DNA of 64,000 nucleotides from Paracraurococcus lichenis (GCF_030657435.1 NZ_JAUTWS010000023.1:35742-99741); one strand, 5' to 3'; numbered from the stretch's first letter, positions 25,664 to 33,805 are shown. The notes: generated by a model not told the origin, from the letters alone. Translations and numbers: made by a program.

Positions 25664-27262
25664 TCAGGCCTTGTGATAGAGGGTCGGGATCGCGGCATCG
25701 ACCGCGACGTCGACCACCATCGGCCCCTCGTGCCGCAGCGCCGCGGCCAGCGCGTCCGCGAGCAGCGCCGGGTCCTCCACCCGCAGCCCGGCGCAGCCCA
25801 TGCCCTGGGCGAGCGCCACGAAGTCGAGGCCGGGCAGGTCGATGCCCGGCACGCCCTCCGTCCCCAGCACCCGGCTGAAGCTGCGCATGGCACCGTAGCC
25901 GCTGTTGTTGAGCACGATGGTGGTGATCGGCAGGGCGTGCTGCGCCGCGGTCCAGAGCGCCTGGATGGAGTACATCATCGACCCGTCGCCGATGATGGCG
26001 CAGATGCGCCGCCCGGGATGGGCGAGGGCGATGCCGACCGAGGCGGGCAGCGAATAGCCGAGGCCGCCGCTCGTCATGGTGTAGAAGCCGCCCCAGCGAC
26101 GGATCGGCAGGTGCTGCTGCATCGCGGGGCGGTGGCTCGGCGCCTCCTCCACCACGATCGCCTCCGCTGGCAGCAGGCGGGAGAGGGCGTGGAACAGGTA
26201 TTCCGCCGTCATGGGCCGGCTCGCGGCGGGCGGCGCCGGCCGCGCGCGGGGTGGCGGCGGGGCGCGGTCCGTCGCCGGCAGCAGCGCCGCGAGCGCCGGC
26301 AGGGCGAGGCGCAGGCTCCCCTGGATGCCGGTGCCGGTGCCGGCCGCCGCCAGCGCCTCCCCATCCGGCGTGATCTGGAAGAGCGGCGTGCCCGCGGCAA
26401 ACAGCGCGCAGTTGCCCGCGACATGGAAGGTGAAGACCGGCGCGCCGAGCACCAGCACCAGGTCATGCGTGGCGAGGGCCTTCGAGACCGCCGGCGGCGC
26501 CGCGGCCAGGTGGCCGGCGAAGAGCGCGTGGTCCTCGGGGAAGGAGAGGCGGGCGCTGAAGGGGCTGGCCCAGACGGGGGCCCGCAGCGCTTCCGCCAGC
26601 GCGACCGCGGCCTCGCCAGCACCCTCGGCATCCACCTCCGGCCCGATCACCAGCACCGGGTTGCGGGCGGCGGCGAGCGCCTGCGCGCAATCGGCCAGCA
26701 GCGCCGGGTCGGGCGCCATGTCCTGGCTGACGCGGCGCGGCGGCAGGGGGTGGGTCGGGACGCCCCAGTCGTCGCTCGGGATGGAGACGAAGGTCGGGCC
26801 GTGCGGCCGCTGCATGGCGATGTGGAAGGCATGGGCGAGGGCGGCCGGCACGTCCTCGGCCCGCGCCGGCTCGCAGGACCATTTCACATAGGGCTTCGGG
26901 AAGCTGGCGGCGTCCGTCGCGCCGAGGAAGGGGTTGAAGGGCATCAGGCTGCGCGCCTGCTGCCCCGCGGTGATGACGAGCGGCGCCTGGTTGCGGTAGG
27001 CGGTGAAGACATTGCCCAGCGCATGCCCGACGCCGGCCGCCGAATGGAGGTTGCAGAGCGCGGCGCGGCCGCTCGCGCGGGCATAGCCATCGGCCATGGC
27101 GACCACGCTCGCTTCCTGCAGGCCGAGCACGTAGCGGACATCGTTCGGCCAGCGGTCGAGGAAGCCGAGCTCGGTCGAGCCGGGATTGCCGAAGACGGTG
27201 GTCATCCCGCAGTCCCGCAGCAGGTCCATGGTGGCCTGCCGCACCGTCATTCCGTCCGCCAT
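25664..27262 (-). CDS. mdlC: Benzoylformate decarboxylase-type ThDP enzyme
   Basis: 532 residues of the thiamine diphosphate enzyme family. The residues that define benzoylformate decarboxylase are present: S29 in GNPGSTEL, E50 in GLQEA, H73 in NLHSAAG and H280 in PVFTFH. The ThDP/Mg motif is GDGSMMYSIQALW...NNSGYGAM. The reaction would be benzoylformate to benzaldehyde and CO2 (mandelate pathway). The other mandelate genes are not in the window, so a related 2-oxoacid is possible. The gene is divergent from a TetR gene with the shared site 27355-27370 between them. Confidence 0.82.
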   Translation of the reverse strand: MADGMTVRQATMDLLRDCGMTTVFGNPGSTELGFLDRWPNDVRYVLGLQEASVVAMADGYARASGRAALCNLHSAAGVGHALGNVFTAYRNQAPLVITAGQQARSLMPFNPFLGATDAASFPKPYVKWSCEPARAEDVPAALAHAFHIAMQRPHGPTFVSIPSDDWGVPTHPLPPRRVSQDMAPDPALLADCAQALAAARNPVLVIGPEVDAEGAGEAAVALAEALRAPVWASPFSARLSFPEDHALFAGHLAAAPPAVSKALATHDLVLVLGAPVFTFHVAGNCALFAAGTPLFQITPDGEALAAAGTGTGIQGSLRLALPALAALLPATDRAPPPPRARPAPPAASRPMTAEYLFHALSRLLPAEAIVVEEAPSHRPAMQQHLPIRRWGGFYTMTSGGLGYSLPASVGIALAHPGRRICAIIGDGSMMYSIQALWTAAQHALPITTIVLNNSGYGAMRSFSRVLGTEGVPGIDLPGLDFVALAQGMGCAGLRVEDPALLADALAAALRHEGPMVVDVAVDAAIPTLYHKA

Positions 27263-27354
27263 GGGCGCGCCCTCCGTATTGTCCCCGTGTTCCCCGGAAG
27301 CGCACCGGGGCGCAAGGGGGTGGCGCGGCGCGCCGGGCCGCGGCTAAGCTATGG

Positions 27355-27370
27355 ACTAACCGGTAGGTAC
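27355..27370. promoter_or_regulatory. Candidate TetR operator, copy 1
   Basis: ACTAACCGGTAGGTAC, centred on ACCGGT, between mdlC (minus) and the tetR gene (plus), nine bases upstream of the tetR ATG. It matches 14 of 16 bases with the site at 29094-29109. Confidence 0.6.
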
Positions 27371-27378
27371 ATTGCCCG

Positions 27379-28026
27379 ATGCCCGATACGGCACCCGCGC
27401 TCCGCCCGCGCCAGCGCGACCCGGAGCAGACGCGCCGCGCCATCCTCGATGCCGCCCTGGCCGAGTTCGCCGACAAGGGCCTGTCGGGCGCGCGGGTGGA
27501 CGAGATCGCGGCCCGCACCGCCACCACCAAGCGGATGATCTACTACTACTTCGGCAGCAAGGAAGGCCTCTACGCCGCGGTGCTGGAGGAGATGTATGGC
27601 GGCATCCGCGATGCCGAGCAGGCGCTGGAACTCGACAGCCTCGATCCGGTCGCGGCGATGACGCGGCTGGTGGAGGTGACCTTCGACTACCACGCGGCGC
27701 ATCCGGCCTTCGTCCGCCTGGTCGCGGTGGAGAACATCCACCAGGCGCGGCACCTGCGGGAGAGCCCGTCCATCAGCGACAGGAACGACGCGGTGATCCG
27801 CATGCTGCGCGCGCTGCTCGACCGCGGCGAGCGCGCCGGCGTCTTCCGCGCGCGGGTGGACGCGGTGGACCTGCACCTGCTGATCAGCGGCTTCTGCTTC
27901 TACCGCGTCTCCAACCGCCACACGCTGCAGGCGATCTTCGGGCGGGACCTGACGGCGCCCGCGCATGCCGCGGCGCACCGGCGGATGATCGTGGAGGCGG
28001 TGCTGGCCTGGCTGCGGCCGGGGTGA
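27379..28026 (+). CDS. TetR/AcrR-family transcriptional regulator
   Basis: 215 residues. The N-terminal TetR helix-turn-helix is clear: RRAILDAALAEFADKGLSGARVDEIAARTATTKRMIYYYFGSKEGLYAAV (about 19-68, described by its ends). The C-terminal ligand domain resembles regulators of aromatic catabolism of the TetR_C_33 type (VAVENIHQARHL). It sits between mdlC and a quinate/shikimate dehydrogenase, and the two nearly identical sites at 27355 and 29094 make it the likely regulator of the whole block including pcaHG. The inducer is unknown; quinate, protocatechuate or benzoylformate are candidates. Confidence 0.88.
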   Translation: MPDTAPALRPRQRDPEQTRRAILDAALAEFADKGLSGARVDEIAARTATTKRMIYYYFGSKEGLYAAVLEEMYGGIRDAEQALELDSLDPVAAMTRLVEVTFDYHAAHPAFVRLVAVENIHQARHLRESPSISDRNDAVIRMLRALLDRGERAGVFRARVDAVDLHLLISGFCFYRVSNRHTLQAIFGRDLTAPAHAAAHRRMIVEAVLAWLRPG

Positions 28027-28035
28027 GAGAAGAGC

Positions 28036-28157
28036 GGGGAGGAGGTATCCTCCCCGAACCCCACCTCTATTTTTCTGAGTCTGCACCCACCGCGCGGCGG
28101 CACCCGACTCACAGAAAGCAATGGAGGGGTTTGGGGAGGAAATGCCTTTTCCTCCCC
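28036..28157. repeat. Large inverted repeat with nested hairpins between convergent genes
   Basis: Hairpin 1 is GGGGAGGA (28036-28043)/TCCTCCCC (28048-28055). Hairpin 2 is GGGGAGGAAA (28133-28142)/TTTCCTCCCC (28148-28157). The flanks between them (CCCCACCTC, TTTCTGAGTC near 28059-28082 against GACTCACAGAAA and GGAGGGGTTT near 28106-28132) are also inverted copies. The whole unit is a REP/BIME-like element and probably a bidirectional terminator. Confidence 0.65.
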
Positions 28158-28173
28158 GATCTTCGGGCGGCTG

Positions 28174-29055
28174 CTACGACGCGCCCGGCATCTCGGCGAA
28201 ATGCGCCAGCATCCGCTCCGCATCCGGCTCCAGCCCGGAGAAATGCCGGAAGGCGTGCACCGCCTGGAACACCGCCATGCCGCCGCCATGCGCGGTGCGG
28301 CAACCCCTGGCGCGCGCCACCCGCAGCAACTCGGTCTCGAGCGGGACATAGACCACCTCGCTCACCCAGTGGCGCGGCGCGAGCAGCGCGGCATCGAGCG
28401 GCAGGCCGGGATGCGCCGCCATGCCGGTCGGCGTCGCATGGATCAGCCCATCCGCCGCCGCCATCGCCGCCGCGAGGTCGGTGCCGGCCGAGGCGCGGCC
28501 CTCGCCGTGCCGGGCGCGGAGCGCCGCCGCCACCGCCTCGGCCCGCGCGGGATCCATGTCGAAGAGCGTGAGGTGGCCGATGCCGAGGCGCATCGCCGCC
28601 TCCGCCACCGCCGTGCCGGCGCCGCCGGCGCCGAGCTGCACCGCGCGGCCGAGCGGCGCCCCCGGCAATTGGCGCCGGAAGCCCTCGGCGAAGCCGCTGC
28701 AATCGGTATTGTGGCCGCTGCGCCTGCCGTCGCGCAGCACCACCGTGTTCACCGCGCCGAGCGCCGCCGCCTCGGGCGAGAGGTCGTCGAGCAGCGGCAC
28801 GACAGCCTGCTTGCAGGGATGGGTGATGTTGAGCCCGTCGAAGCCCATGCGCTCGGCCGCGACCAGCAGCTCCGGCAGCGCCTCCGCGCCCAGCCCGAGC
28901 GTGGTAAGGTCGATGATGCGGTAGACGCAGGTCACCCCCTGCGCCGCGGCCTCCCGCATGTGCATCGCCGGGGTGCGGGAGTGCTGGATGCCGGTGCCGA
29001 TCAGGCCCAGCAGCAGCGGGCGGCGGGTGGCCGGGGCAGGCAAGGGCGCTGTCAT
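28174..29055 (-). CDS. Quinate/shikimate dehydrogenase (AroE-like, probably NAD-dependent)
   Basis: 293 residues of the shikimate dehydrogenase family. Catalytic lysine in GLNITHPCKQAVVPLLDDL, HNTDCSGF for substrate binding, and the Rossmann loop GAGGAGTA. The loop after beta-2 is FDMDPARA: an aspartate rather than the N-R-T of biosynthetic NADP enzymes. That is typical of catabolic NAD-dependent quinate/shikimate dehydrogenases. With pcaHG nearby it would start quinate or shikimate breakdown to protocatechuate; the dehydratase steps are not in the window. Divergent from the receptor gene with the second TetR site between. Confidence 0.8.
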   Translation of the reverse strand: MTAPLPAPATRRPLLLGLIGTGIQHSRTPAMHMREAAAQGVTCVYRIIDLTTLGLGAEALPELLVAAERMGFDGLNITHPCKQAVVPLLDDLSPEAAALGAVNTVVLRDGRRSGHNTDCSGFAEGFRRQLPGAPLGRAVQLGAGGAGTAVAEAAMRLGIGHLTLFDMDPARAEAVAAALRARHGEGRASAGTDLAAAMAAADGLIHATPTGMAAHPGLPLDAALLAPRHWVSEVVYVPLETELLRVARARGCRTAHGGGMAVFQAVHAFRHFSGLEPDAERMLAHFAEMPGAS

Positions 29056-29093
29056 CGCGGTCGGCTCCGATTTTCCTCTTGCGCCAAGAATGT

Positions 29094-29109
29094 ACTATCC
29101 GGTACGTAC
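29094..29109. promoter_or_regulatory. Candidate TetR operator, copy 2
   Basis: ACTATCCGGTACGTAC between the quinate/shikimate dehydrogenase gene (minus) and the receptor-pcaHG run (plus). It is 14/16 identical to the site next to the tetR gene at 27355-27370. Both lie in divergent promoter regions of the same catabolic block. Confidence 0.6.
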
Positions 29110-29181
29110 ACGTCAACGCCGGTGAACGGCCGGCGACACGTCCCAAGGACGCCGTCACGAGACGAGGAGAGGACAACGTTC

Positions 29182-30165
29182 ATGCGCATCACCCGCCGCC
29201 AATTCGGCCTCGCGGCCGCCGCCACGCTCGGCCTGCCCGCCGCCCGCGCCCTCGCCCAAGGCGACTATCCCGGCTCCCGCCCGGTGACCCTGGTCGTCGC
29301 CTGGGCGCCCGGCGGCTCCACCGATTTTGTCGCCCGCGTGCTCGCCCAGGGCATGTCGGCGGCGCTGCCCGGCAATGTCGTGGTGGACAACCGCCCGGGC
29401 GCGAGCGGCACCATCGGCCATGCCTCCGTCGCCCGCGCCCGGCCGGACGGCTACACCCTGCTGCTCGGGGTGAACTCCACCTATGCCATGGCGCGCCACC
29501 TCTTCCCGCAGCGCGGCTATGACGACGAGAAGTCCTTCGCCGGCATCGGCCGGGTCGCCACCACGCCCATCTTCCTCTGCGTCAACAACGGGCTCGGCGT
29601 GCAGGACATCGCCGGCTTCGTGGCGCGGGCGAAGAAGGAGGGCGGGAAGCTCTCCTACGCCTCCTCCGGCGCCGGCTCCTCCGCCCATCTGGCGACGGAG
29701 CTGTTTCTGCGTTCGGCGGATATCGAGGTACAGAACGTCACCTACCGGGGCGGCGCGCCGGCGGTGCAGGCGCTGATCTCGGGGGAGGTTCAGATGGCCT
29801 TCGTCGATGCCGTCACCGCCCTGCCGCTGATCGCCGCGAAGCAGGTGACTGCGCTCGGCGTCTCCTCCCCGCAGCGCAACCCGCTGGCGCCCGAGATCCC
29901 GACCATCGCCGAGAGCGGCTATCCCGGCTACGAATGCTCCTCCGACTTCGCCCTGCTCGCGCCGGCCGGGACGCCGGCGGCCATCCTGCGGAAGCTCGCC
30001 GCCGCCAAGGCCGCCGCGCTGCAGCAGCCCGAGCTGGTGGAGAAGCTGCGCAACGGCTCCATCTTCCCCGATGTCGGGACGCCGGAGGCCTGGCCGGAGC
30101 AGATCGCGGCCGAGAGCGCGAAATGGGGCGAGGTGATCAGGTCGCGCGGCATCACCCTGGAATAG
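29182..30165 (+). CDS. Tripartite tricarboxylate transporter (Bug) family substrate-binding protein
   Basis: 327 residues with a twin-arginine-type leader (ITRRQFGLAAAATLGLP, cleavage near ARALAQ). Bug-family marks: YPGSRPVTLVVAWAPGGSTD, ENRPGASGTIG-like NRPGASGTIGHASVARARPDGYTLL, and YRGGAPAVQALISGEVQMAF. It binds an organic acid in the periplasm; the ligand may be quinate, shikimate or protocatechuate given the neighbours. No TctA/TctB membrane subunits are adjacent, as is common for orphan Bug receptors. A GAGGAGAGG ribosome site precedes the ATG. Confidence 0.88.
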   Translation: MRITRRQFGLAAAATLGLPAARALAQGDYPGSRPVTLVVAWAPGGSTDFVARVLAQGMSAALPGNVVVDNRPGASGTIGHASVARARPDGYTLLLGVNSTYAMARHLFPQRGYDDEKSFAGIGRVATTPIFLCVNNGLGVQDIAGFVARAKKEGGKLSYASSGAGSSAHLATELFLRSADIEVQNVTYRGGAPAVQALISGEVQMAFVDAVTALPLIAAKQVTALGVSSPQRNPLAPEIPTIAESGYPGYECSSDFALLAPAGTPAAILRKLAAAKAAALQQPELVEKLRNGSIFPDVGTPEAWPEQIAAESAKWGEVIRSRGITLE

Positions 30166-30212
30166 CCGGCCGCGGCTGCCCCGCGCGGGGGCGCCTGTCA
30201 AGGAAATGGCGC

Positions 30213-30974
30213 ATGGACACCCGGCCCGATCTGGGGTTCATGCGCGCGCCAGAGGAGGAGACCGCTTTGTCCGACGTGATTCCCTTCCGGCCCTTCGCCG
30301 CCGGCACCCAGCCGCCGCTCGACCACGCGGCCTATGGCAGCACGCATCTGCGCCATCCGAACCGGCCGCTGCGCCGCCTGGCGCAAACCATCACCGAGAC
30401 GACGGGGCCGCAGTTCACCCCCGCGCTCTTCCCCGAGATCGGCGACCTGACGAAGCAGGCGGCGGGCGCGCCGCTCGGCGAGCGCATCATCGTCGGCGGC
30501 CGCGTGACCGACGAGGATGGCCGCCCGATCCCGAACACCATGGTCGAGGTCTGGCAGGCGAATGCCGCGGGCCGCTACGCCCATCCGCGCGACACCCACG
30601 ACGCGCCGGCCGACCCGAATTTCCCCGGCGAGGGCCGCATCTTCACCGATGCTGAGGGCAACTACCGCTTTGTCAGCATCAAGCCTGGCGCCTATCCCTG
30701 GCGGAACCACCACAATGCCTGGCGGCCCATCCACATCCATTTCTCGCTCTTCGGCGCCGGCTTCGCCCAGCGCCTGATCACCCAGATGTACTTCCCGGGC
30801 GACCCGCTGCTGGCGCTCGACCCGATCTACAACAGCATCGAGGACGCGGCGGCGAAGGAGCGGCTGGTGTCGCGCTTCGACCTCGACCTGACCGAGCCGG
30901 AATGGGCGCTCGGCTACCGCTTCGACATCGTGCTGCGCGGCCGCGGCGCGACGCCCTTCGAGGAGGCGCATTGA
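30213..30974 (+). CDS. pcaH: Protocatechuate 3,4-dioxygenase beta subunit
   Basis: 253 residues, intradiol dioxygenase. The non-haem Fe(III) ligands of the beta subunit are in place: Y122 (AGRYAHP), Y161 (GAYPWRN), H174 and H176 (WRPIHIHFS). It opens protocatechuate between the hydroxyls to 3-carboxy-cis,cis-muconate, the first step of the beta-ketoadipate pathway. Stop and pcaG start share one base (TGATG), so the subunits are translationally coupled. Downstream pca genes (pcaBCDIJ) are not in the window. Confidence 0.94.
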   Translation: MDTRPDLGFMRAPEEETALSDVIPFRPFAAGTQPPLDHAAYGSTHLRHPNRPLRRLAQTITETTGPQFTPALFPEIGDLTKQAAGAPLGERIIVGGRVTDEDGRPIPNTMVEVWQANAAGRYAHPRDTHDAPADPNFPGEGRIFTDAEGNYRFVSIKPGAYPWRNHHNAWRPIHIHFSLFGAGFAQRLITQMYFPGDPLLALDPIYNSIEDAAAKERLVSRFDLDLTEPEWALGYRFDIVLRGRGATPFEEAH

Positions 30975-31495
30975 TGCCCGTCGCCACCGCCAGCCAGACC
31001 ATCGGGCCCTACTGGCACCTGATTGAGCACGAGGAGATGGCCGACCTGACGCGCTTCGGCGCCGAGGGCGAGCGGATCACGGTGACCGGCCGCATCACCG
31101 ACGGCGCCGGCGCCCCGGTGACCGATGCCGCGGTCGAGATCTGGCAGTCCAGCCCGCCGGCGGATGCGCGCTTCCCCGGCTATGGCCGCTGCGCGACCGA
31201 CACCGAGGGCCGCTTCCGCTTTATCACCCTGAAGCCGGAGGCGGTGCCCGGCCTCGGCAACCAGACCCAGGCGCCGCATCTCTCCATCGTGCTGCTGGCG
31301 CGGGGGCTGATGACCGCGCTCCGCACGCGCCTCTATTTCGAGGGCGAGCCGCTGAACGGGACGGACCCGCTGCTCTCTTCCATCGAGGACCTGGCGGAGC
31401 GGGCGACGCTGGTGGCGAGGCCGGCCGGGCCGGGGGTCTGGAGCCTCGACATCCGGCTGCAGGGCGAGGGGGAGACGGTCTTCCTCGAGGTGTGA
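30974..31495 (+). CDS. pcaG: Protocatechuate 3,4-dioxygenase alpha subunit
   Basis: 173 residues. Intradiol dioxygenase fold: SQTIGPYWHL at the N-terminus, GRITDGAGAPVTDAAVEIWQ, and QAPHLSIVLLARGLMTALRTRLYF, where the alpha subunit, as expected, lacks the full iron ligand set. It forms the heterodimer with PcaH. It is the last gene of this run; GC-rich inverted sequence without a T-run follows. Confidence 0.93.
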   Translation: MPVATASQTIGPYWHLIEHEEMADLTRFGAEGERITVTGRITDGAGAPVTDAAVEIWQSSPPADARFPGYGRCATDTEGRFRFITLKPEAVPGLGNQTQAPHLSIVLLARGLMTALRTRLYFEGEPLNGTDPLLSSIEDLAERATLVARPAGPGVWSLDIRLQGEGETVFLEV

Positions 31496-31581
31496 TCCCT
31501 GGCCTTGATGGGTTGCCGGCCGGGAGGGGCCTCCCCGGCTGCTCGAGTCTCTGCCGGCAATCTCGACCAGCCGCCGAGCCA

Positions 31582-31613
31582 TTGCATCATATCGCCGGTG
31601 ATGTGATATGATG
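31582..31613 (+). promoter_or_regulatory. Promoter/operator of the PIN-RHH module
   Basis: A perfect 9-bp dyad, CATCATATC (31585-31593) and GATATGATG (31605-31613), separated by 11 bases. It includes TATGAT (31607-31612), a good -10 element, with TTGCAT (31582-31587) as a weak -35 at 19 bp. The GTG at 31618 is only five bases after the -10, so the transcript would be leaderless or the true start is ATG 31630. Confidence 0.55.
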
Positions 31614-31617
31614 GCTC

Positions 31618-32040
31618 GTGAAGCTGGTCATGGATACCGACACCATCGTTGCGGCCATGCGAAGTCCGGGTGGGGCCTCGGCCGCCCTGCTACGCGCCGC
31701 GCGACAAGGGCGTGTCACCCTGGTCGCCACCGCGCCGCTCTGCATCGAGTACGAAGCGGTCTGTTCCCGGCCCGTCCACGCCGATGCGGCAGGGCTCTCG
31801 AAGGCCGATCTTGCCGCCTTCCTCGACGGTGTCGTGGCCATGGTGGAACCGACCGATGCCTGGTTCCTCTGGCGGCCGCAGTTGCGCGACCCGGGCGACG
31901 AACTCGTCCTGGAGGCCGCCGTGAACGGCCGGGCGGAGGCCATCGCTTCCTTCAATGCGCGCGACTTCCTGCCCGCGGCCCTGCGGTTCGGCATCGCCGT
32001 GCTGCCCCCGCGCGACGTCCTGAGGAGAATGACGACATGA
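31618..32040 (+). CDS. PIN-domain toxin of a toxin-antitoxin pair
   Basis: 140 residues. PIN-fold acidic residues: D6/D8 in VMDTDTIVAA, E44 in CIEYEAV, D93/E95 in DPGDELVLEAA and N113/D116 in SFNARDF. This matches the 'putative toxin-antitoxin system toxin component, PIN family' (COG1569). Such toxins are Mg-dependent RNases. The antitoxin gene follows with a 4-bp overlap, so the toxin is encoded first, the reverse of most VapBC pairs but usual for this family. The start is either GTG 31618 or ATG 31630. Confidence 0.82.
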   Translation: MKLVMDTDTIVAAMRSPGGASAALLRAARQGRVTLVATAPLCIEYEAVCSRPVHADAAGLSKADLAAFLDGVVAMVEPTDAWFLWRPQLRDPGDELVLEAAVNGRAEAIASFNARDFLPAALRFGIAVLPPRDVLRRMTT

Positions 32041-32300
32041 CCGAGAACCGGCGGACCGTCGTGTCTGCCTATGCGCTCCGCCTCCCGGCCTCGGTGAAGG
32101 CGGAAGCCGAGCGTCTCGCCGCGGCCGACGGCACCAGCCTGAACCAGTTCGTCGCCTCGGCCGTCGCGGAGAAGATCGCCGCCCTGCGCACGGCGGAGTA
32201 CTTTGCCGAGCGCCGCGCCCGGGCGGATTGGGACGCCTTCGACCGCATCATGAGCCGTCCGGGGGGTGAGCCTCCCCGCCCCGGCGACGAACCGCCCTGA
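32037..32300 (+). CDS. Ribbon-helix-helix antitoxin
   Basis: 87 residues. After the strand YALRLPASVKAEAERLA comes the helix pair of a ribbon-helix-helix DNA-binding domain (DGTSLNQFVASAVAEKIAAL). The C-terminal tail, with FAERRARADWDAFDRIMSR, is of the kind that occludes a PIN active site. It overlaps the toxin gene (ATGA). It probably binds the perfect dyad upstream of the pair to autoregulate the module. Confidence 0.8.
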   Translation: MTENRRTVVSAYALRLPASVKAEAERLAAADGTSLNQFVASAVAEKIAALRTAEYFAERRARADWDAFDRIMSRPGGEPPRPGDEPP

Positions 32301-32399
32301 AACCGGCCCATGCCGGCCAGCCCAGCTTCGCTGACCGGTATGGCTATTGGTCCGGCGCCTGCGCCGGGCCGCAGAGATCGAGCCTGCCGCTGGTCGGTG

Positions 32400-32684
32400 T
32401 CAGACGAACTGGCCCCGCAGGAAGCCGAGCGCCGGCAGCGGGGTCCATTTCCGCGGCAATTCGTGGCGCTTGATCGGCGCCACGCTGTAATGCGGCACGG
32501 GCTGGCGGGAGCCGCGGAGGAAATCCTCGTAGGCCCGCACCTGCTGCGCCCGCCAGTCGCGGTCCGCCAGAGCGGCGGCGCGGCTCCGGAAGACCTCGGC
32601 GACGCGGCTGGTGCGGCCGACGGTCGCGTAGACAGCCCAGAGCGTGTCGTCGTCGGCCCGTCCGACGCTGACGAGATCCCTCAC
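32400..32684 (-). CDS. Hypothetical protein downstream of ppk2
   Basis: 94 residues from a GTG at 32684 with GGCGGGG just before it. No domain recognised; the centre (AALADRDWRAQQVRAYEDFLRG) is an amphipathic helix pair and the C-terminus is basic. The start overlaps the stop of a 23-codon frame (32681-32752, MTRPRTLARLRLTPAATAAI...) that itself overlaps the ppk2 stop. This gives a chain of ATGA/GTGA junctions, or one gene split by a frameshift in the G4 run at about 32684. Composition is coding-like. Confidence 0.5.
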   Translation of the reverse strand: MRDLVSVGRADDDTLWAVYATVGRTSRVAEVFRSRAAALADRDWRAQQVRAYEDFLRGSRQPVPHYSVAPIKRHELPRKWTPLPALGFLRGQFV

Positions 32685-32748
32685 CCCGCCTGGATCGCAG
32701 CCGTGGCCGCCGGCGTCAAGCGCAACCTTGCGAGCGTGCGGGGGCGGG

Positions 32749-33630
32749 TCATTCCAGCTCCTTCCGGGCCGCCTGCAGCCGCGCCATCGCCTCCGGGCCG
32801 ACCTTCGGGTAGTGCAGGTCGAGCTCCCCGAGGGCGGTGGCGATGGCCGCGGCCACGATCAGCCGGGTGAACCACTTGTTGTCGGCGGGCACGACATACC
32901 AGGGGGCATGCGGCGCCGCGGTCGCGCGGATCGCCTTCTCATAGGCGTCCTGGTAGTCGTCCCAATGGGCCCGTTCCGCCACGTCGGACGCGCTGAACTT
33001 CCAGTTCTTCTCCGGCTCCTCGATGCGCGAGAGGAAGCGGCGGCGCTGCTCCTCCTGGCTCACGTTGAGGAAGAATTTCAGGATCACCACGCCCTGGCGG
33101 GACAGGTAGCGCTCGACATTCGCGATGTCCTCCAGCCGCTCGTCATAGATCCGCTTGGTCCGGAGTTCCGGCGGCAGCTTCTGGCCGGCCAGGATCTCGG
33201 GATGCACCCGGGCGACCAGGACCTCCTCGTACCAGGATCGGTTGTGGATCCCGATCTCGCCGCGCGGCGGCAGAGTCACCATGTGGCGCCAGAGGAAGTC
33301 GTGGTCCCGCTCGAGCGGTCCCGGCGCCTTGAAGCTCGTCACCCGCACGCCCTGCGGATTCACGCCGGAGAAGACGTGCTTGATGGCGCCGTCCTTGCCG
33401 GCGGCATCCATGGCCTGGAACAGGCAGAGAACCGCCCAGCGGTCCTGGGCATAGAGCATGTCCTGCTGCTGGCTGAGCAGCGCGATGCCGTCCTGCAGCA
33501 GCGCCTTCGCCGCGTCCTTCTCGAGCGACAGGCCGCCGGTATCCGCCGGGTCGTGGTCCTTCAGGCGGAAGCCCTTGCCATCCTCCACCCGGTAGCGTGC
33601 CTGGAACTTGCGCACCTTTTTCAGGTCCAT
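32749..33630 (-). CDS. ppk2: Polyphosphate kinase 2 family protein
   Basis: 293 residues. PPK2 P-loop DAAGKDG at 75-81 (FQAMDAAGKDGAIKHVF), the lid region HIHNRSWYEEVLV-like IGIHNRSWYEEVLVARV, and NWKFSASDVAERAHWDDYQ near the C-terminus. PPK2 enzymes transfer phosphate between polyphosphate and nucleotides; this single-domain form fits the polyphosphate:nucleotide phosphotransferase group, usually ADP- or AMP-phosphorylating. Start at ATG 33630 (DLKKVRKF); sequence upstream in frame is GC-rich non-coding. Confidence 0.88.
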   Translation of the reverse strand: MDLKKVRKFQARYRVEDGKGFRLKDHDPADTGGLSLEKDAAKALLQDGIALLSQQQDMLYAQDRWAVLCLFQAMDAAGKDGAIKHVFSGVNPQGVRVTSFKAPGPLERDHDFLWRHMVTLPPRGEIGIHNRSWYEEVLVARVHPEILAGQKLPPELRTKRIYDERLEDIANVERYLSRQGVVILKFFLNVSQEEQRRRFLSRIEEPEKNWKFSASDVAERAHWDDYQDAYEKAIRATAAPHAPWYVVPADNKWFTRLIVAAAIATALGELDLHYPKVGPEAMARLQAARKELE

Positions 33631-33805
33631 CGCCGCATCCCCCCTGCCGATCGGGCCACCCGGCGGCGGGGACCCGGCCGCGCGCGCCGGCAGCCCAGAG
33701 GGTCGGGCCCGGCGCCCGCCCAACGCAAGCGTCAAGGCAAGCCCGCGCCGGGCGACCGGACCTCGGCGCCGTCGAACTGTGGGCGGCCGCGCCGGTCCCC
33801 GGGGC

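Noticed and set aside
31518..31540. Terminator after pcaG
   Set aside because: The inverted GC-rich sequence has a bulge and is not followed by a T-run.
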